This document shows positions 45,086 to 57,525 of a stretch of 64,000 bases of DNA, piece after piece; the first letter of the stretch is position 1, and each line of letters starts with the position of its first letter. Position numbers and translations under genes: made by a program. The notes beneath the pieces were generated by a model. That model saw nothing but the letters and a program-made list of their open reading frames with translations, was not told where the DNA came from and searched no databases. Source of the stretch: Crocodylus rhombifer. Lineage: Eukaryota; Chordata; Crocodylia; Crocodylidae. The DNA is taken from contig JAVSML010024717.1 of the NCBI GenBank assembly GCA_038503035.1, positions 124,001-188,000 of the forward strand, given 5' to 3'.

Positions 45086-48000
45086 CTATATGTCTGAAAA
45101 TCCACATATTTCTGATTCCTGAGCAAAGGTAAAAAACACAGTAATCGATTCCAAGCTAACACTTTAGACAGCTTTTTAAAATGGCAAAAAAATGGAAAGT
45201 TTGAGGAAACCACTTCCTTGATCAATCACAGTGAGGGGCAAGATATAAAACCCTGAACAAATTAGAATCACACATAGGTAATTAGCAGCCTCTCAGTAAC
45301 TTTCTCTGCCAATAGACTGGAATTTTTCCCTTCTTCCTCCACCTTCCATTAGTAAAGGGCTATATTTAATGTATTTTACTAAATTTAGTATATTTCATTT
45401 ATTTACTTCCACTAGACAATCATTATTCTTTTATAGCACCAAAATAAATGATAATCCTTGCATTAAATATAGTCTGTTGATAGTATGCAAACATATCACA
45501 ATATTAAAATAATTAAACATAGGTTCTAAGTTTGATATACAAAAGTAACTTTTGAAATCTTCTTGAGACCTAAGAATTCTACAACTATGCCGCAATCATT
45601 AACTAATAATGAAACTATAATTATTAATAATAGTTTCTTTAATCTGAGTACCTGCAAAGAAGGAAAGAGCAAAGAAAAGAGTTCATGAGTACTGTACAGT
45701 AACAAAGTCTAAATTCTCCTGTCAGTGAAGGTCCTGCAGTTTTTCTGTAGGCTTAGAATAGACAAATAAATAACAGCATTTAGCAAATATAGGCTTTGCT
45801 CATAGATCTCTAAAAATTATCTGTGTAGAATGCACATCTGCAAGCAATCAGAAGGTGGCATCTTATTAACATTGCTACTGCAACGCTGTGTCTGGCTACC
45901 ACTTTGTGCAGACAGTTGAATCAGTTCATAAGTAAAAATGCTGCTTTTAATTCTCAAGTCAGACAAGTGAAGAAGAGGTGACATGACAAGCCTGTGTAGT
46001 TAATTTTGGCAGTGCACACAGCATGTGACTATAAATCCACCGTAATTTGGGAGACCTAAAAATGTACAGAATAAACACTTCTTTAACATTTTTAAAGAAT
46101 GTTATTCTTTTTTTCTAAAGCTAGTCTTGAAAATAGAAAGTGATGGTAAGCCCATTACTGGAGTTGACAGTTGCCTGCTTTGTTCAAACAATCACTGGTT
46201 ATTTCAGAACAATAGTTCTGCAGAATTCCGGTTCACAAAGTTCAGCACAAATCTAAAACTCACCAACATACACACAGCACCTAGTCAACCTCCATGTCCT
46301 TCCTCTTACCTCTCAGCTTCTTGAGAAGTTTACAAGAGTGAACTATTTTCCAACGAAATTGTCATTAGAGGGGCGATCTCTCAAGACTACATGGCCTTTG
46401 TTTAAAAGTGCAATGGCGGTGATTCCTAAAGTGTTAAAGAAAAACATGTTTAAGAGTAGACAGTAAGGTCATCCAAGGACAGAAAACTAATCCTTGAAGG
46501 GTTGGTCCAAGAAGTGTTAAAAGGGATGAACACTGAAAAAAAAGAAACTGCAGTCTTGTTATATGTAACAAAACATAAATAAAAGAGCCCATGTCAGTGA
46601 AAGCTGATCATGTATTTGTATTACTATATGTATCTGCAATGGTTGCAAAAAAGCAGCGTTGTTACAAGAAATAGCCCCATGGTCCAGAGAAGTCCACTCC
46701 ATGGTCCACCCCAATCAGATGCATTTTGCTGAGAGAGATGGCACCCTCTTCAAAATCCAGAAGGAGTGGAGAAAAGGATTGCAGAGTTAGCCAATCTGGA
46801 CCATTCTGCCCCAAATTTCAGACAGGCAGCAACCATAGCAAATTCAGACAGCTATACCCCACAAAGAAACACAACCAATACTACTAGATGTATGATTTGC
46901 TAACATATGATGCTCATGTCTTAGGAGAAACATGCAAGGTCATATGTCTACACAAGGCATTTAAGAACCTAATCAGCATCATATCATATTTGTAATATTG
47001 CTCATTACAAATATTGGTCACAACCTTGGTTACAAATATTAAAGTTCTATATTTAATGAGTGTTACTATCTGGATGGGAAGGAAAAATGTTGGAAATTGT
47101 ACTTTTAGAAGCTGTGAGATGGACTAATTGCAACCAGCTGTTGTTTTCTGCAGAGAATCCTATTATTCAGTACTGAATGGTTAGACAGGCACTGAATGAA
47201 GCAAACTTATCTTAGATCCCTTGAGTTTATTAAATAGGTTGTACAAAAATTAAACATACCATTTCAAACAGCAGTCCCAACTCAAAAAGCTTCCTAGTAA
47301 CAATTCCACTACTGGAATGCATGTGCATAACGGTGAGATGGGGTAAAAATCCACTTCACTTTATACTTTCCATAATAGAATGCTGCCCTTGTCTGAATAT
47401 CTAAATCCCAGAGGTTTATTGAAATTTGAACATAATGTGTATTCAGTATCAAGCTTTGTTTATTCACCCAAATATGCATGTGTCAAATTCTTAATGAAAG
47501 CAAAAGGTGTAGAAGTTAAACTTCTGAAAGAAGCTTAACAAAATGCAGTCAATCTATTTTTCAAAATCATATGTCTAACTTATCTGTAGCAGCTACATTT
47601 TTCAGCTATACAGCCGTCATCCCAAAATGTCCTACTGTAATGTGCATGACTTACCACCATTTTTTTCTTAGTTCTTAGCAAAACAAAGCACCAGATCTTG
47701 GCTTCCACTTTTTTTGCAACAAGTCAAAAAGATGAGTGAACTGTAAATCCCAGGATGGTAAAAGCTGGCCATAAATGACTTCTCCTCTTTCTGTTATCAA
47801 ACAAGCTGTTACTGAGGCACACTCTTGTGCCATTGAGTTTTGTCTGCTCCAACAGTCAGTGGTAGGCTTCCAAATCTGGGCATGTTAAAAATGTGTACTG
47901 GAGGTCAACCTGATTCCCTGGAAACTATGCCAAGCAGAGCTCTGTCAGACAATGGAATCAAAATATTTTTCTTTCTGAGAAGGAAAAAAATGTTTTGGTC

Positions 48001-49079
48001 CAGATCCTGATTTAATTTAAATTAATTTTAAATTGTCATAATGCCATAGACTTCAATAAAGATACCTCTGACCGACACCAGGGTGAAAACAAAATCCTTT
48101 GTTCCCATATCTTCTTGCTTAAAACTGCTCACTGAATGTTTAGTGTGACATCATCAGCTATTTTTGCAACAGATTTGTTTATAACAAATAAAATAATAAA
48201 TTTTTTAGTAACCCTTATATTCCACAGATGAATGTCTTCTGGGCAAGAAAAATGATTTTCTGTGCCGAATGAATCAATTTAAATTACATCTGGCCAGAAA
48301 AAAAAGATACGCACATGATGCTGGTTTGGTAATCTCATCTTGCTCTCTTGTTTTTTTTAGAAGTATGTTATTATAAGGTAAATATACCTAAACAAAAGAT
48401 TTTCTCTTGCACTTTAGCAGCCCAGCCAAAATAATCTTGAATATCCACTCAATATGTGGGAGTTATTTGTGCCTTATGGTAATAATTAACATAATGAATC
48501 TATTTGTTACTGCATTAATGTAGCTATCACAATGCACAAACTGATTCTAAAGCAGTTAAAGGAAAACAAATCTTACTGAGTTATTATTTAATTATCTGAT
48601 TTTTGGCAATACATTAAATTATAGGGCAGGAGCATCATGCTGATAAGCTTTATTTATAATACATTCTTTATAACTAAATTGCAGTTAAATCAAAATTACA
48701 ATGTAGAGACCAATTCAAATCATAGTTTCATGGGGCTAAATCTGGAATAACTCCATTGAAAAGACCAGAATTATCCAGATTTCCTACTGGTTAGTGCTGG
48801 ATGTAATTTTACCTCCAGATTTTCAACTAGCATAAACTGGCACAGTCCCTTTGATTCAGTACCGATTCCAAAAATAGCATGCTTCTATTTAGAAGGTATG
48901 AAGTAAATATTTATCATGTACCATGTTACTAAATGGTCATCAACTCACAGTAAGTTGGATACAAGGAATTTCTTGTAACATACATTTTTCAATATTGCTA
49001 TATCAGTAAACTAGAAATATTTTCTTGGGTAATATTACAGTAAAGGCCAGAAAACTATACAGGTAATTTTTTTGGAGGT
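45086..49079. other. Quiet A+T-rich region, 4 kb
   Basis: No transposon, satellite or gene could be supported. This is the longest repeat-poor stretch in the window. The part at 48480-48720 is rich in TAATTA-type homeodomain sites and could be conserved non-coding DNA, but sequence alone does not prove it. Confidence 0.5.
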
Positions 49080-49219
49080 GTTGGTTATAGCTGTGTTGAT
49101 CTAAGGACATAGTGAGACAAGGCTCTTTGGGTAAATGTAATATCTTTTATTAGACCAACTAAATAAACTAAATAGTTAGTCTAATAAAAGATATCACATT
49201 TACCCAAAGAACCTTGTCT
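49080..49219. repeat. Near-perfect 47-bp inverted repeat (hairpin)
   Basis: The arm 49115-49161 (AGACAAGGCTCTTTGGG...) pairs with 49173-49219 with only three mismatches, around an 11-bp spacer. All three differences are transitions. The left arm is preceded by GTTATAGCTGTGTTGATCTA and AGGACATAGTG, which have no partner on the right. It looks like two copies of a repeat end joined tail to tail. Confidence 0.9.
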
Positions 49220-49640
49220 GCCTAGATAATATTATATAACAAGATTTTTAGAAGAGCTATAGCCTGATATGATGAACACAAAATAGGATGTAATTCCTGA
49301 TTCTTCCAGAGATCAGAGCATACATGGATTCAGGAAACTTGGAATAAATCTCATCCTTATCAAAATTATCATACTAATTATCTGGTATCACTCTTGAGAA
49401 TGTGTGTATTAGTCCTGAGGGGACTGCTAAGCAGGTAGCATTAGAATTATGGTGTGAATAAGTAATGGTCAGGCAACAAAGAAGATGTCTGAAGACTGAA
49501 GGCCTTTTCCCCTGTTATGGCTCTGTGCCACACGTATCTGTAGGCAAAGACCATAGAATTGGTATATTTTGCTGGTATAGAATTGGTATATTATACAACT
49601 AGCAGGCACGAAGCTTCCAGTTCTACAGGCAGCAAAGCAA
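49220..49640. other. Spacer before the hAT transposase relic
   Basis: A TAGAATTGGTATATT unit is tandemly duplicated (about 49554-49568 and 49575-49589). No gene recognised. Confidence 0.5.
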
Positions 49641-51965
49641 GGGGAGCAGTACCACTTCCTGTGCTTGAGTCTGCATCCCCTCCAAGAGCACCAGCCATAA
49701 CACCCCCCCCCACCACCACCACCAAGACAACAAGCAGCGTCAGCATGACAGTCTCCTCCACCCACCATGCCAGAGGAAGAGCTGAAGCTGGATCTGGATC
49801 TCAGTGCCCTAGAAAGGGAAATTCTGGGGAAGGAAGAGCAATCATCTGAGTTTGTGCTCCACACCCCTCAATTTTCTCTAGATCCAGGTCTCCTTCCCCA
49901 AAAGGCACTTCGGAGGCAGCTGAGGTAGAGGATGTGGAGGCAAGTGGCTCAGCTGAGTACACTCCTCCTGTTTCTGTGCCACTGCCTGCTGGAAAGGGGG
50001 AAAAGGCAGCATCCTCACATGTACCTGTACCCCAGAACCAAGTGGGTAGTGTGGTCTAGGATCATTTTAACCTGGCAGATAATCCCACACATGCTATCTG
50101 CCTGCATTGCTGAGCCAAAACCAGCCAGGGCAAGGAAACAAAATGCATGAGCACCACAAGGATGCTGATGAGACATCACCCCCCTGTCCTTGCCTCTCTT
50201 CAGCCTGGCACCAGTGGGAGCATGCCCAAAAAGAAGTCCCCCTCTCACTCCAAAGCCCCAGGCCACCCGAAGCAGAGACAGGCCATCCCAGACCAGTGGG
50301 GGAAAGGTGAACAGAAAGTGGCGCATGTTGCAAAGGTGAGCGAAATCACCCAGACCATTAGGGAGATGCTTGCTCTTGATGGTCAGCCCTTCTCCTTCAT
50401 TGAGTGGCTGGGGTTCAGGTGGCTCATGGCACTCATGGCACCATCATAGCAAGTGCCCACATGCACCACCTTTAGCCAGACAGTGGTGCCCTCCTGTATG
50501 AGGCATTCAGGGAGTACTTGAGGGAGAAGCTGTGCATGGCAGGTCCACAGGTAGCCTTACACTTCACCTCAGACATCTGGAGCAGCTAGGGTAGAGATCA
50601 TGCATACCTCTCCCTTACAGGGCACTGGTGTGACCAGTCAGGCTGTCAGTGGGCTTTCCTTCAAGCTGAGGTGATGGATGAGTCCCACGTGGCAACTGAG
50701 ATCATAGGGGCCACGAACCACTTGGTGCAGGGTGGCTCATTGGGCAGGGTGAGCTCACCCACAGGTTCATGGTCACTGTCCATGGGGCCAATATGATCAA
50801 CATGGTCAATGATGCCAACTTTGTTGGAACCTGATGTGTGGCACACAAATTGCACCTCATTGTTAGGGACACCTTAGAGGGGCACAGGGCTGCTGGTGAC
50901 GGCACCGGTACCACCATTATTTCCAGATGCAGGAAGGTGGCAGGCTACTTCCACTGGACCATCAAGGGGACAAGATGCTGTGGGACAAACAAGCAGAGCT
51001 GAAGATCCTGTAGCACAAAATCATGCAGGATGTGAAGATTCAGTGGAACTCCACATATCTCATGTTTAAGAGGCTGGTGGAGCAACAGAAGGCCATCCAT
51101 GAGATGGTTTTGCTCAAGGAGATTGGAATCAGTGGCCCTCTTAACAAAGCTGAGTGGGATACCATCTCCCAGATCTCGGTGGTCTTCAAGCCTTTCCTTG
51201 AGGCCACTGAGAGCCTCAGCACTGTCGATGCCCTCCTTAGCCAGGTGAGCCTTCTAGTGAGGGAACTTTAGAGCCAAATGGAGAAATTCCATGGGATCAA
51301 TGTTCCTTGCTGGGGCAAGCTGCTGTCACCAGATGTTTAGGCACTAGTGAGGTGGCTGAAGCAGGGCATCAGGAAATGGCTTGATCCCTTGCGCTCAACA
51401 TGCTAGCCACCATGTGTGACCCGAGGGTGAAGGGCAGTGTCAGCGTATGCAGCAGCAAAACCCTGGATCAGTAGACAGAGGTGCTGGTGAAGAGAGTCAG
51501 GGAGACAGAAGGACAGAGGCGGGGGGATGTGGAAGAGGGGGATCCAGTATCCCATGCCAGCATGCCATCCACCAGCCAGTCTCCTCGTCCACCACCACAG
51601 GTGCTGCCAATGTGGGCCAAGGGCATGGCTTTCATGGTGGGGTCCAGAGGCACCAGACCACACTATCAGGCAGGTTGTGGTCGGGCCTTTCTGGCTGCCT
51701 ACCTTGCCAAGGACATGGAGCCACTGCTGTGCAACCCCTTGGCCTACTGGGCAAGCTGTAGTCAGATGTGGCTGGATCTGGCCACAGTTGCCCAGGAACA
51801 CCTGTCCTGCCCACCAACCAGTGTTTGAAGTGAGAGGGTGTTCAGCATTGCTGGTGATGTAGAGACACCTCACCTCCTTGGATCCTAGTTTGGTGAAGCA
51901 GCTGATGTTCCTGAAGGTGAACCTCCCGCAGCTGCGATTCCCCAAGCTCCAAGTGCAGGCAGAGT
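49641..51965 (+). pseudogene. hAT-superfamily transposase relic (BED finger, RNase-H-like core, dimerisation tail)
   Basis: A long transposase gene is readable across several frames. The N-terminal region (about 49640-50030) is Ser/Pro/Thr-rich. A BED zinc finger follows at 50043-50180: DHFNLADNPTHAICLHC with the C-x2-C pair, its preceding Trp codon now a TAG stop. Next are TIREMLALDGQPFSFIEW (about 50361-50415) and FTSDIWSS (50563-50586), the first catalytic Asp block, then HAYLSLTGHW. The second catalytic block at about 50768-50790 reads VTVHGANM where intact families have VTDNGANM, so the Asp is lost. CVAHKLHLIVRDTLEG (about 50834-50881) is the Cys/His block. A clean open frame at 51023-51271 gives VKIQWNSTYLMFKRLVEQQ and VFKPFLEATE. 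The C-terminal dimerisation domain ends with LSCPPTSV, a stop, SERVFSIAGDV (51800-51860). Not functional. The terminal inverted repeats were not found. Confidence 0.9.
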
Positions 51966-52650
51966 GAGTGTCACCCTCCTCACTCCATCCTCACCTATTT
52001 CCTTTTGGTTTCTGGTTTCTGAACCATTTAATGCCCTGCTCTCAGAGCTGGAAGGGGAACTCACTCATTGCATCACCAGCCAGGAGGGGAAGAGCATGTC
52101 CGTGCTGAGCTCCCGTATCAGGACAAACTTGGAGGTATGGGCTGGGGCTATGGGGAAGGCAGTCCCAAGTCCTGAGCATGACCACTGAAACTGCACTCTG
52201 CATGGTTGGGAGGCCTGGTGGGGCTGCTGGCACAGTGGCAGCCCCAGGAAATCCCAGGAATGAGGATCTCCCTGGTGAAAGGTGGGTAGAAGGTTCCATA
52301 ACTTCCAGCCACCACATGCATGCACAGTCCTGGCTGGGGAAAGCCCAGATGCATCCCGTCTTTGACAGGCCTGAGGCTTGCTGGTTGCAGTGGAGTTGTG
52401 AGGCTGCAGGCAAGCTCAGCTTAGCTGTCTGAGATGCCAACTTTTGGGTTGAAAAACACTTCATCACGCTGAGGAAGCACTTGCAGTTGGTGTGTGTGTT
52501 CTTCCTGGATGGAAGGAATAATAAAGAAGCCAGAGGCTGGCATGCAATGCAGGCAAGAAAGCTAGTGAAAATAGGAATGGAGGTATCGGGGGTGAAAGAC
52601 AGGCTGGGGGTGGGGAAGGGGGATGTAGCAGGTGAAAGTACAAAGGTGCC
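51966..52650. other. GC-richer sequence downstream of the hAT relic
   Basis: Probably the 3' non-coding part of the same element, judging by similar composition, but no terminal inverted repeat is visible. Open frames of up to 141 codons are unsupported. Confidence 0.4.
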
Positions 52651-52659
52651 TGGGAATTC

Positions 52660-52945
52660 AGATGTCTGGCAGATTGTAGTGTGTCAGAATTCCACTGTCT
52701 ATATTGAGTACATGAGTTTCTGTACCTAGGAAGCTGACAAAGTGCAGTTCATAGGCTCATTTGTGAAAAGTGGTTTGTAAATTCCCTTTGAGGATCAGGC
52801 CTGAGAGATTGGATACAGGTTGTTGGGTGTTCTTGTCTTTGATAGATTTTCAGTGTGCATGCATTCTGGTGCACAGTTGTTGCTTGGTGTCTCCTACATA
52901 ATTTCTATCAGGGCACTTGGTGCCCTGATGGAGATATGTTATGTA
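52660..52945 (-). pseudogene. Possible Penelope-like element fragment with GIY-YIG endonuclease motif
   Basis: The minus strand from about 52945 reads HQGTKCPDRNYVGDTKQQLC, then TRMHAH, a stop, KSIKDKNTQQPV. The order Cys-Pro, Tyr-Val-Gly, Thr, Lys, Arg, His matches the YVG-T-x-R-x-H core of GIY-YIG endonucleases as fused to Penelope-like reverse transcriptases. The frame continues for about 40 codons after the stop. The reverse transcriptase part was not found. The assignment rests on one motif. Confidence 0.5.
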
Positions 52946-53018
52946 TTGTGAAAATATCTCTGTACTGGAGATATTGTTGGCAGGTTTTGACAAGTGCCCT
53001 GATAAAAATTATGTAGGA
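52892..53018. repeat. 28-bp inverted repeat with 71-bp loop
   Basis: TCCTACATAATTTCTATCAG... (52892-52919) pairs with 52991-53018 at 27 of 28 bases. Both strands encode KCPD(R/K)NYVG, so the right arm is a second, oppositely oriented scrap of the same GIY-YIG-like coding sequence. Confidence 0.9.
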
Positions 53019-53535
53019 AGTTGGCTTCTGGTGAAGAGGTTAGTAAGGTTCAGTGCTTGTTTGAAACTGTATGAGAACTGCTTGCCCTGTTTGCTGCCCT
53101 TGTTTTCTGGCTCCTTGATCACCTGGGGAGTCTCCTTTTATACCCCGTTGGGCCTGAACTGGCTCCACCCCCTCATTAGGGTTTTGGCACAGGCAGCAAT
53201 CACTCACCAGTCAGCAATCACTCAGCTAACAATATTCCCAGCTTCTCAACACCCCCCCCCCCCCCAAACACACACAGCCCACCAAACAAACAAATGAACA
53301 CTCAACAAGCCAAAGCCATAGGCAGCTCCGGATCACTTACCTTTCCTGGGCAGGATCTGATGCCTGGTTTCTCTTCCCCTTCCCTTTCCTCTTCCTCCTC
53401 TTGTTCCCAGCAAACTACTTGACCTGTTTGCTGCCCCATTCACTGGCTCCATGGAACTATGGAGTTTCTAGGAATGAGAAACATTAGTCTACACCTAGCC
53501 TTTACATTCCTCCCGTTACTGCTTACTTACCTTTT
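53019..53535. other. Unclassified segment with short direct repeats
   Basis: A CTGTTTGCTGCCC-containing unit occurs at about 53072-53110 and again at 53409-53450. GCAATCACTCA occurs twice near 53193 and 53215. A C15-type run lies at 53252-53266. TCCTTTTATACCCCG near 53131 is TATA-like. This could be part of an LTR or 5' leader but no boundary was found. Confidence 0.4.
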
Positions 53536-54336
53536 AGGGTTGCGCAAAGCTTTGGTCCCTCATTCAATTCGGCAGAAATTCAGCCTGATTTGGTGGCCGA
53601 ATCTCAATCCAAATCGAATCAGAGGACCCTTGAATCTCTTCAAATCAAATCAGAACCCTCCGAATCAATTCAGAGAGATTCAGAAAGATTTGGTGATTCA
53701 GACATAGACACAGCTTTAAATGTTTTTTCTACATACCTCTAGGTAGCAGGCAGCTCATGAATGCTGGGCTGCATGGGGTATCCCACAGAAGCACAGGGGC
53801 TCCCCAGTGTGCTAAGCAACAGACCTGGAAGTGGACCAGAAGCACTTTCAGTCCACCTCTGGGTCCACCAGGGAGCATCCAGGAGGGCCCCCTGTGGCCA
53901 CCTTGGCTCAGTAACTGGTGCCTCCTGGGTCTGGGGGGGATACCTAGGGTCTCCCTGCAGCTGATCGTTGAGCCAATGGGGTGCAGGGGGGTGGGCCTGC
54001 ATGCTCCCCAGTGGACCCACAAGTGGACCAGAAGTACCTTTGGTCCACTTCCGGGTTCACCGCCAAGCAAGTGGAGGGCCCCTGCACTCTTGTGGGATAC
54101 TCCATGTGCCCTAGCATCACAGCGTACACAAGTCACGCTGGTACCTGGAGGTATGTAAAAAAAACATTTAAAGCTGTGTCTATATCTGAATCACTGGTTC
54201 TCCAAATCAGCATTGAATCTTCAGATTCAGATTTGGCTGAATTGAATCAGGGACAGTAATCTGAATCAACTAATCGAATCAATGTCCCTGATTCGGGCTG
54301 AATATGAATTGAATAGGGCCTGCTTTGCACACCCCT
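53536..54336. mobile_element. GATTCG foldback element, full copy 2
   Basis: The left end is AGGGTTGCGCAAAGCTTTGG and the right end in reverse is AGGGGTGTGCAAAGCAGG. The arms consist of CGAATC/GATTCA-type units (53560-53700 and 54180-54310). The arm-core junction TTTAAATGTTTTTTCTACAT occurs at 53714 and inverted near 54150-54170. The core has two palindromic GACCTGGAAGTGGACC...GGTCCACTTCCGGG-type units about 194 bp apart (53820 and 54013). Same architecture as 43705-44571, about 800 bp. No clear target duplication. Confidence 0.8.
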
Positions 54337-56504
54337 ATTATTTTTCACATTTCTGCACATATTCATCCATGCATAACCCTTGCCCATGAGCACATCTCAC
54401 ATCAAATATACAGTGTAGCTTATATGTATGAGATCTGTTGTTGGGTATGGTTGTGGAAACTCTGCCAAAACTAGGACCACTGTGTGCAGTGCTGGTCATC
54501 TGCTACAATCACTTCTACTGAGAGCAGTCCCAGGATTTAAAATCTTATATACTTCCTTTGTATTCAACATATTTACTCAGCTACATGAAACTGTGAAAAT
54601 AGTGTCAAGTAATATGAACACAAGCAAAAGACTTGTGTTCATCGAAATTCCCTGAATACTTATGAGGCTTTCATTCTTGGAACAAAAGCATCATATACGT
54701 GGAATGAAAGCATTATATTGAATATCAAACTGTTTAAAAATTTCAAAAGACTGTTTTTGAAAAATATATTTGTTATACCCAGCAGTCTTGTAGGATCTAA
54801 TTTAATGTTATGATGAGTTAACCTGAACAGATGAAGAGATGGTAGTCTGTGAGAGAGGATTTTGCATGTATTAGCAAATGTATTTACATAGATCTGTCAA
54901 ACATGTTCCAGAGAATGTACATGGGGCTACAAATGATCAACCTTTGTTAGATAGTTGTGATGATCCTCTCTTCTTTTTCATGTTACCCCTCTTCTATAAT
55001 TTCCTTGCCTGCTTTCCAGCTTACATTCCCTGGTACTAGGCACAGTGGCTTGTGTTTCCTCTTTTGATGGATGTCTAAAAGAATTTAAGCAAGAGAATAA
55101 GGAAGAATAAATAATGGACTTTGGTAATGAATCTATGAGCAAAATATCATCTGTACTAAGCATTGTGACACTATCCATTGACAATATTTTTTTCAGAAAA
55201 AGTTGTATTACTCACAAAATTTGTAATACGACCTCAGAAATCCTAACTTGGAGCTCTGTGTCACAGAGAGCGACTATACAGCCAATTCTAGTTTCCAAGA
55301 AGCTATTAATCTAAAAAGTGTTGATCCAGCATGTTATCCCAAGAGCCAAGATAGCCAGTCCATTGGTAGAATAGGAAAAAAAAACCAATGCCTTGCTTTT
55401 TTTTTTTTTAAATTGTGCTTCCCAGCCAGAAACTAACACTCAGCTAAAGATTGGGGTGCTCTCATTGGCAGTTAATTTGTCTTCTAGTAGATCAATTTAA
55501 TTTTGAAATATAGCTTTTCTGAGCACTGGAAGTTTTGTCTTTCCCACGTCAGATCTCAAGATGAGGATAAATACATTGTTGAAACTTGTCTGATTTGCTT
55601 GGAATCACTTGGTCAGTCATGGAGAGTTGGACTGAATTCTTCTGCAGCTTAGGTTTTAAATAAAGCTCATTAAGAGCTAAGTGCCTTTGTCAATAGGCAA
55701 ACTGTTTTTATGTAATAATAGCCAGTAAATTAAAACAATAAGGAGAAAACATTCAAGTTGTGTTGCACTGTGTCCTCAAAAGACCAGTTTTAAATGGACT
55801 TTTATATACTGATTACCTTGCTAATTACCCCTATTAAGTCAGTTACATGTGAGAATTTATCTCAGTGAATTGGCATCAACACCATTCTTGTTCATGCCCA
55901 ATGAGACATTTAACCAAGCGTAATATCCTAAACTTTGATATGCCAATGTGGGGTGTTTGATTATTCACAATGCATAAATTAAACTTGCCCATAATTTTAC
56001 AAGGATGTATTTTAACATTTTTTAATTTTATATTTTAAAAATGAATTACTGTTCTTTAATTAGTAATTTCTTTCTGAAAACATGCTTCCTGAGATCAAAT
56101 TTTGAAAATTACTGAAGCAGTTGGTCAGTTGATGTTAAGCCAGTATGTACTCCTATTTATATCAATCACATTTCTCACATGCGTAACATTTAAGTGCATG
56201 CTACTTTATTTTCCTGATCAGGACCTTAAGGCATTTCTTTATATTTATAACTTATAATTACATCTTTGCACAGATTTTTTAAAACCTTGCTCTTTTCTTT
56301 GCATATAAGTTAATAGATTGATTGGTTGATATTGGGAAGTTTGCAACTACTGCATTGCTATACTTGGTTTGATTACATGCTAAAATATAAAGATTCAAAT
56401 GCTGAGGAATAAATACTGGGGGCAAAGCAAAAAGCTATTTAATAATAGATTACTGGTTGAATCATTACGCTCAGTGAACAGTCATCAATATCTCAATGTC
56501 TAGC
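54337..56504. other. Unique A+T-rich DNA, 2.2 kb
   Basis: No gene or repeat end supported. There is a T-run at 55399-55410. Confidence 0.5.
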
Positions 56505-57052
56505 TGGGAGGAGGTATCCAATAAGGTTCTCCAGGGTCCTGGGTCTAGTATTGTTTTACATCTTCATTAATGATTTTGATGATGGCATTGCATGCATGCT
56601 CAGCAGATTTGTGGATGACACCAAGTTGGGTAGATGCAGATACTATGGAGGGTCTGCGATAAAATAAAATGAAATTCACAAAGGACAAGCACAAAGTCCT
56701 GCATCTGGGACAGAATAAGAATAATGCACAAATACAGACTGGGGAATGACTGGCACACTGGAGTACTACAGAGAAGGAACTGAGGGTTGCCGTGGACCAG
56801 AAGCTGTATATGAGCAGTGTGCTCTTGTTGCAAAAACAACCAATTGCACAATGGGTTGTATTAAAACTGGTTTCATATGCAAGTCAAGTGATTCTTCCTC
56901 TCTATTCCGCAGTCAGGGAGCCCTCACCTGGAGTACTGTGTCCAGTTTTGGGCCCCAGATTTCAAGAAGGGTGCAGATAATCCTGATTTGACCCTAAGGC
57001 TGTACTAGATGACTTCATGAGGTCCCTGCCAGCCCTACTGTTCTATGATCCT
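56505..57052 (+). mobile_element. CR1 LINE, plus strand, internally deleted
   Basis: It starts in the palm domain (CTCCAGGGTCCTGGG, TACATCTTCATTAATGA = IFIND) and has RFVDDTKLGR near 56606-56635, where the catalytic Asp pair is kept. It then reads KFTKDKHKVLHLGQ, and VLLQKQPIAQWVVLKLVSYA. After TCACCTGGAGTACTGTGTCC and TTCAAGAAGGGTGCAGATAA, most of the 3' coding part is missing and the tail GTTCTATGATCCT follows at 57040. Confidence 0.88.
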
Positions 57053-57141
57053 ACAGATATTCTCTTCCAGATATTGGATCCAGCCAAAGAGAAACCATAA
57101 AAAATTATTTCCAGGGCTACTAGCCACAGGAAGGAATACAT

Positions 57142-57525
57142 ACAATAAAAACTGCCTTAACCAGTACCTCACAAGCCAGCATACTCTATTAACCAGCATG
57201 CCGGCTTGTAAGGTAAAAGCTAAATTGGAAGTGCCCACCGTGGCACTTTTGGTTTCACCAAGACCCCACGGCTCGGGGCAAAGCAGCCTGTGTAGGGCTC
57301 CTCTCCCTGTCCCTCGGGGCCCGCAGGGCCCATGGGAGTGGAAGTGAAGTGGCGAGAGGGGCAGCAATGTGGCGGGAGAGAGGCAGTGACACCCTGGACA
57401 TGGCGGGAGAGGCAGCGGCCCAAACAGACAAAGTCGCCTGATTGGGCCTCTCAGTTAACCGGCACATTTTGTTATTGGGCATCCCTCATTCCCCATGGGT
57501 GCCAGATAACAAAGCTTTTGCTGTA
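57142..57525. mobile_element. pogo/Tigger-like MITE
   Basis: The right end in reverse reads ATACAGCAAAAGCTTTGTTA, TCTGGCACCC, then ATGTGCCGGTTAACTGAGAGG. The left end reads ATACAATAAAAACTGCCTTA, ACCAGTACCTC and TATTAACCAGCATGCCGG. The repeated TTAACCGGC and CAGTAAAACC-like motifs are typical of pogo/Tigger relatives, which insert at TA. The core is GC-rich (GGCGGGAGAGGCAG repeats) and non-coding. Confidence 0.6.

Noticed and set aside
45230..45300. AAGATATAAAACCC as a possible TATA promoter
   Set aside because: Isolated A+T-rich match without CCAAT, GC box or downstream gene.
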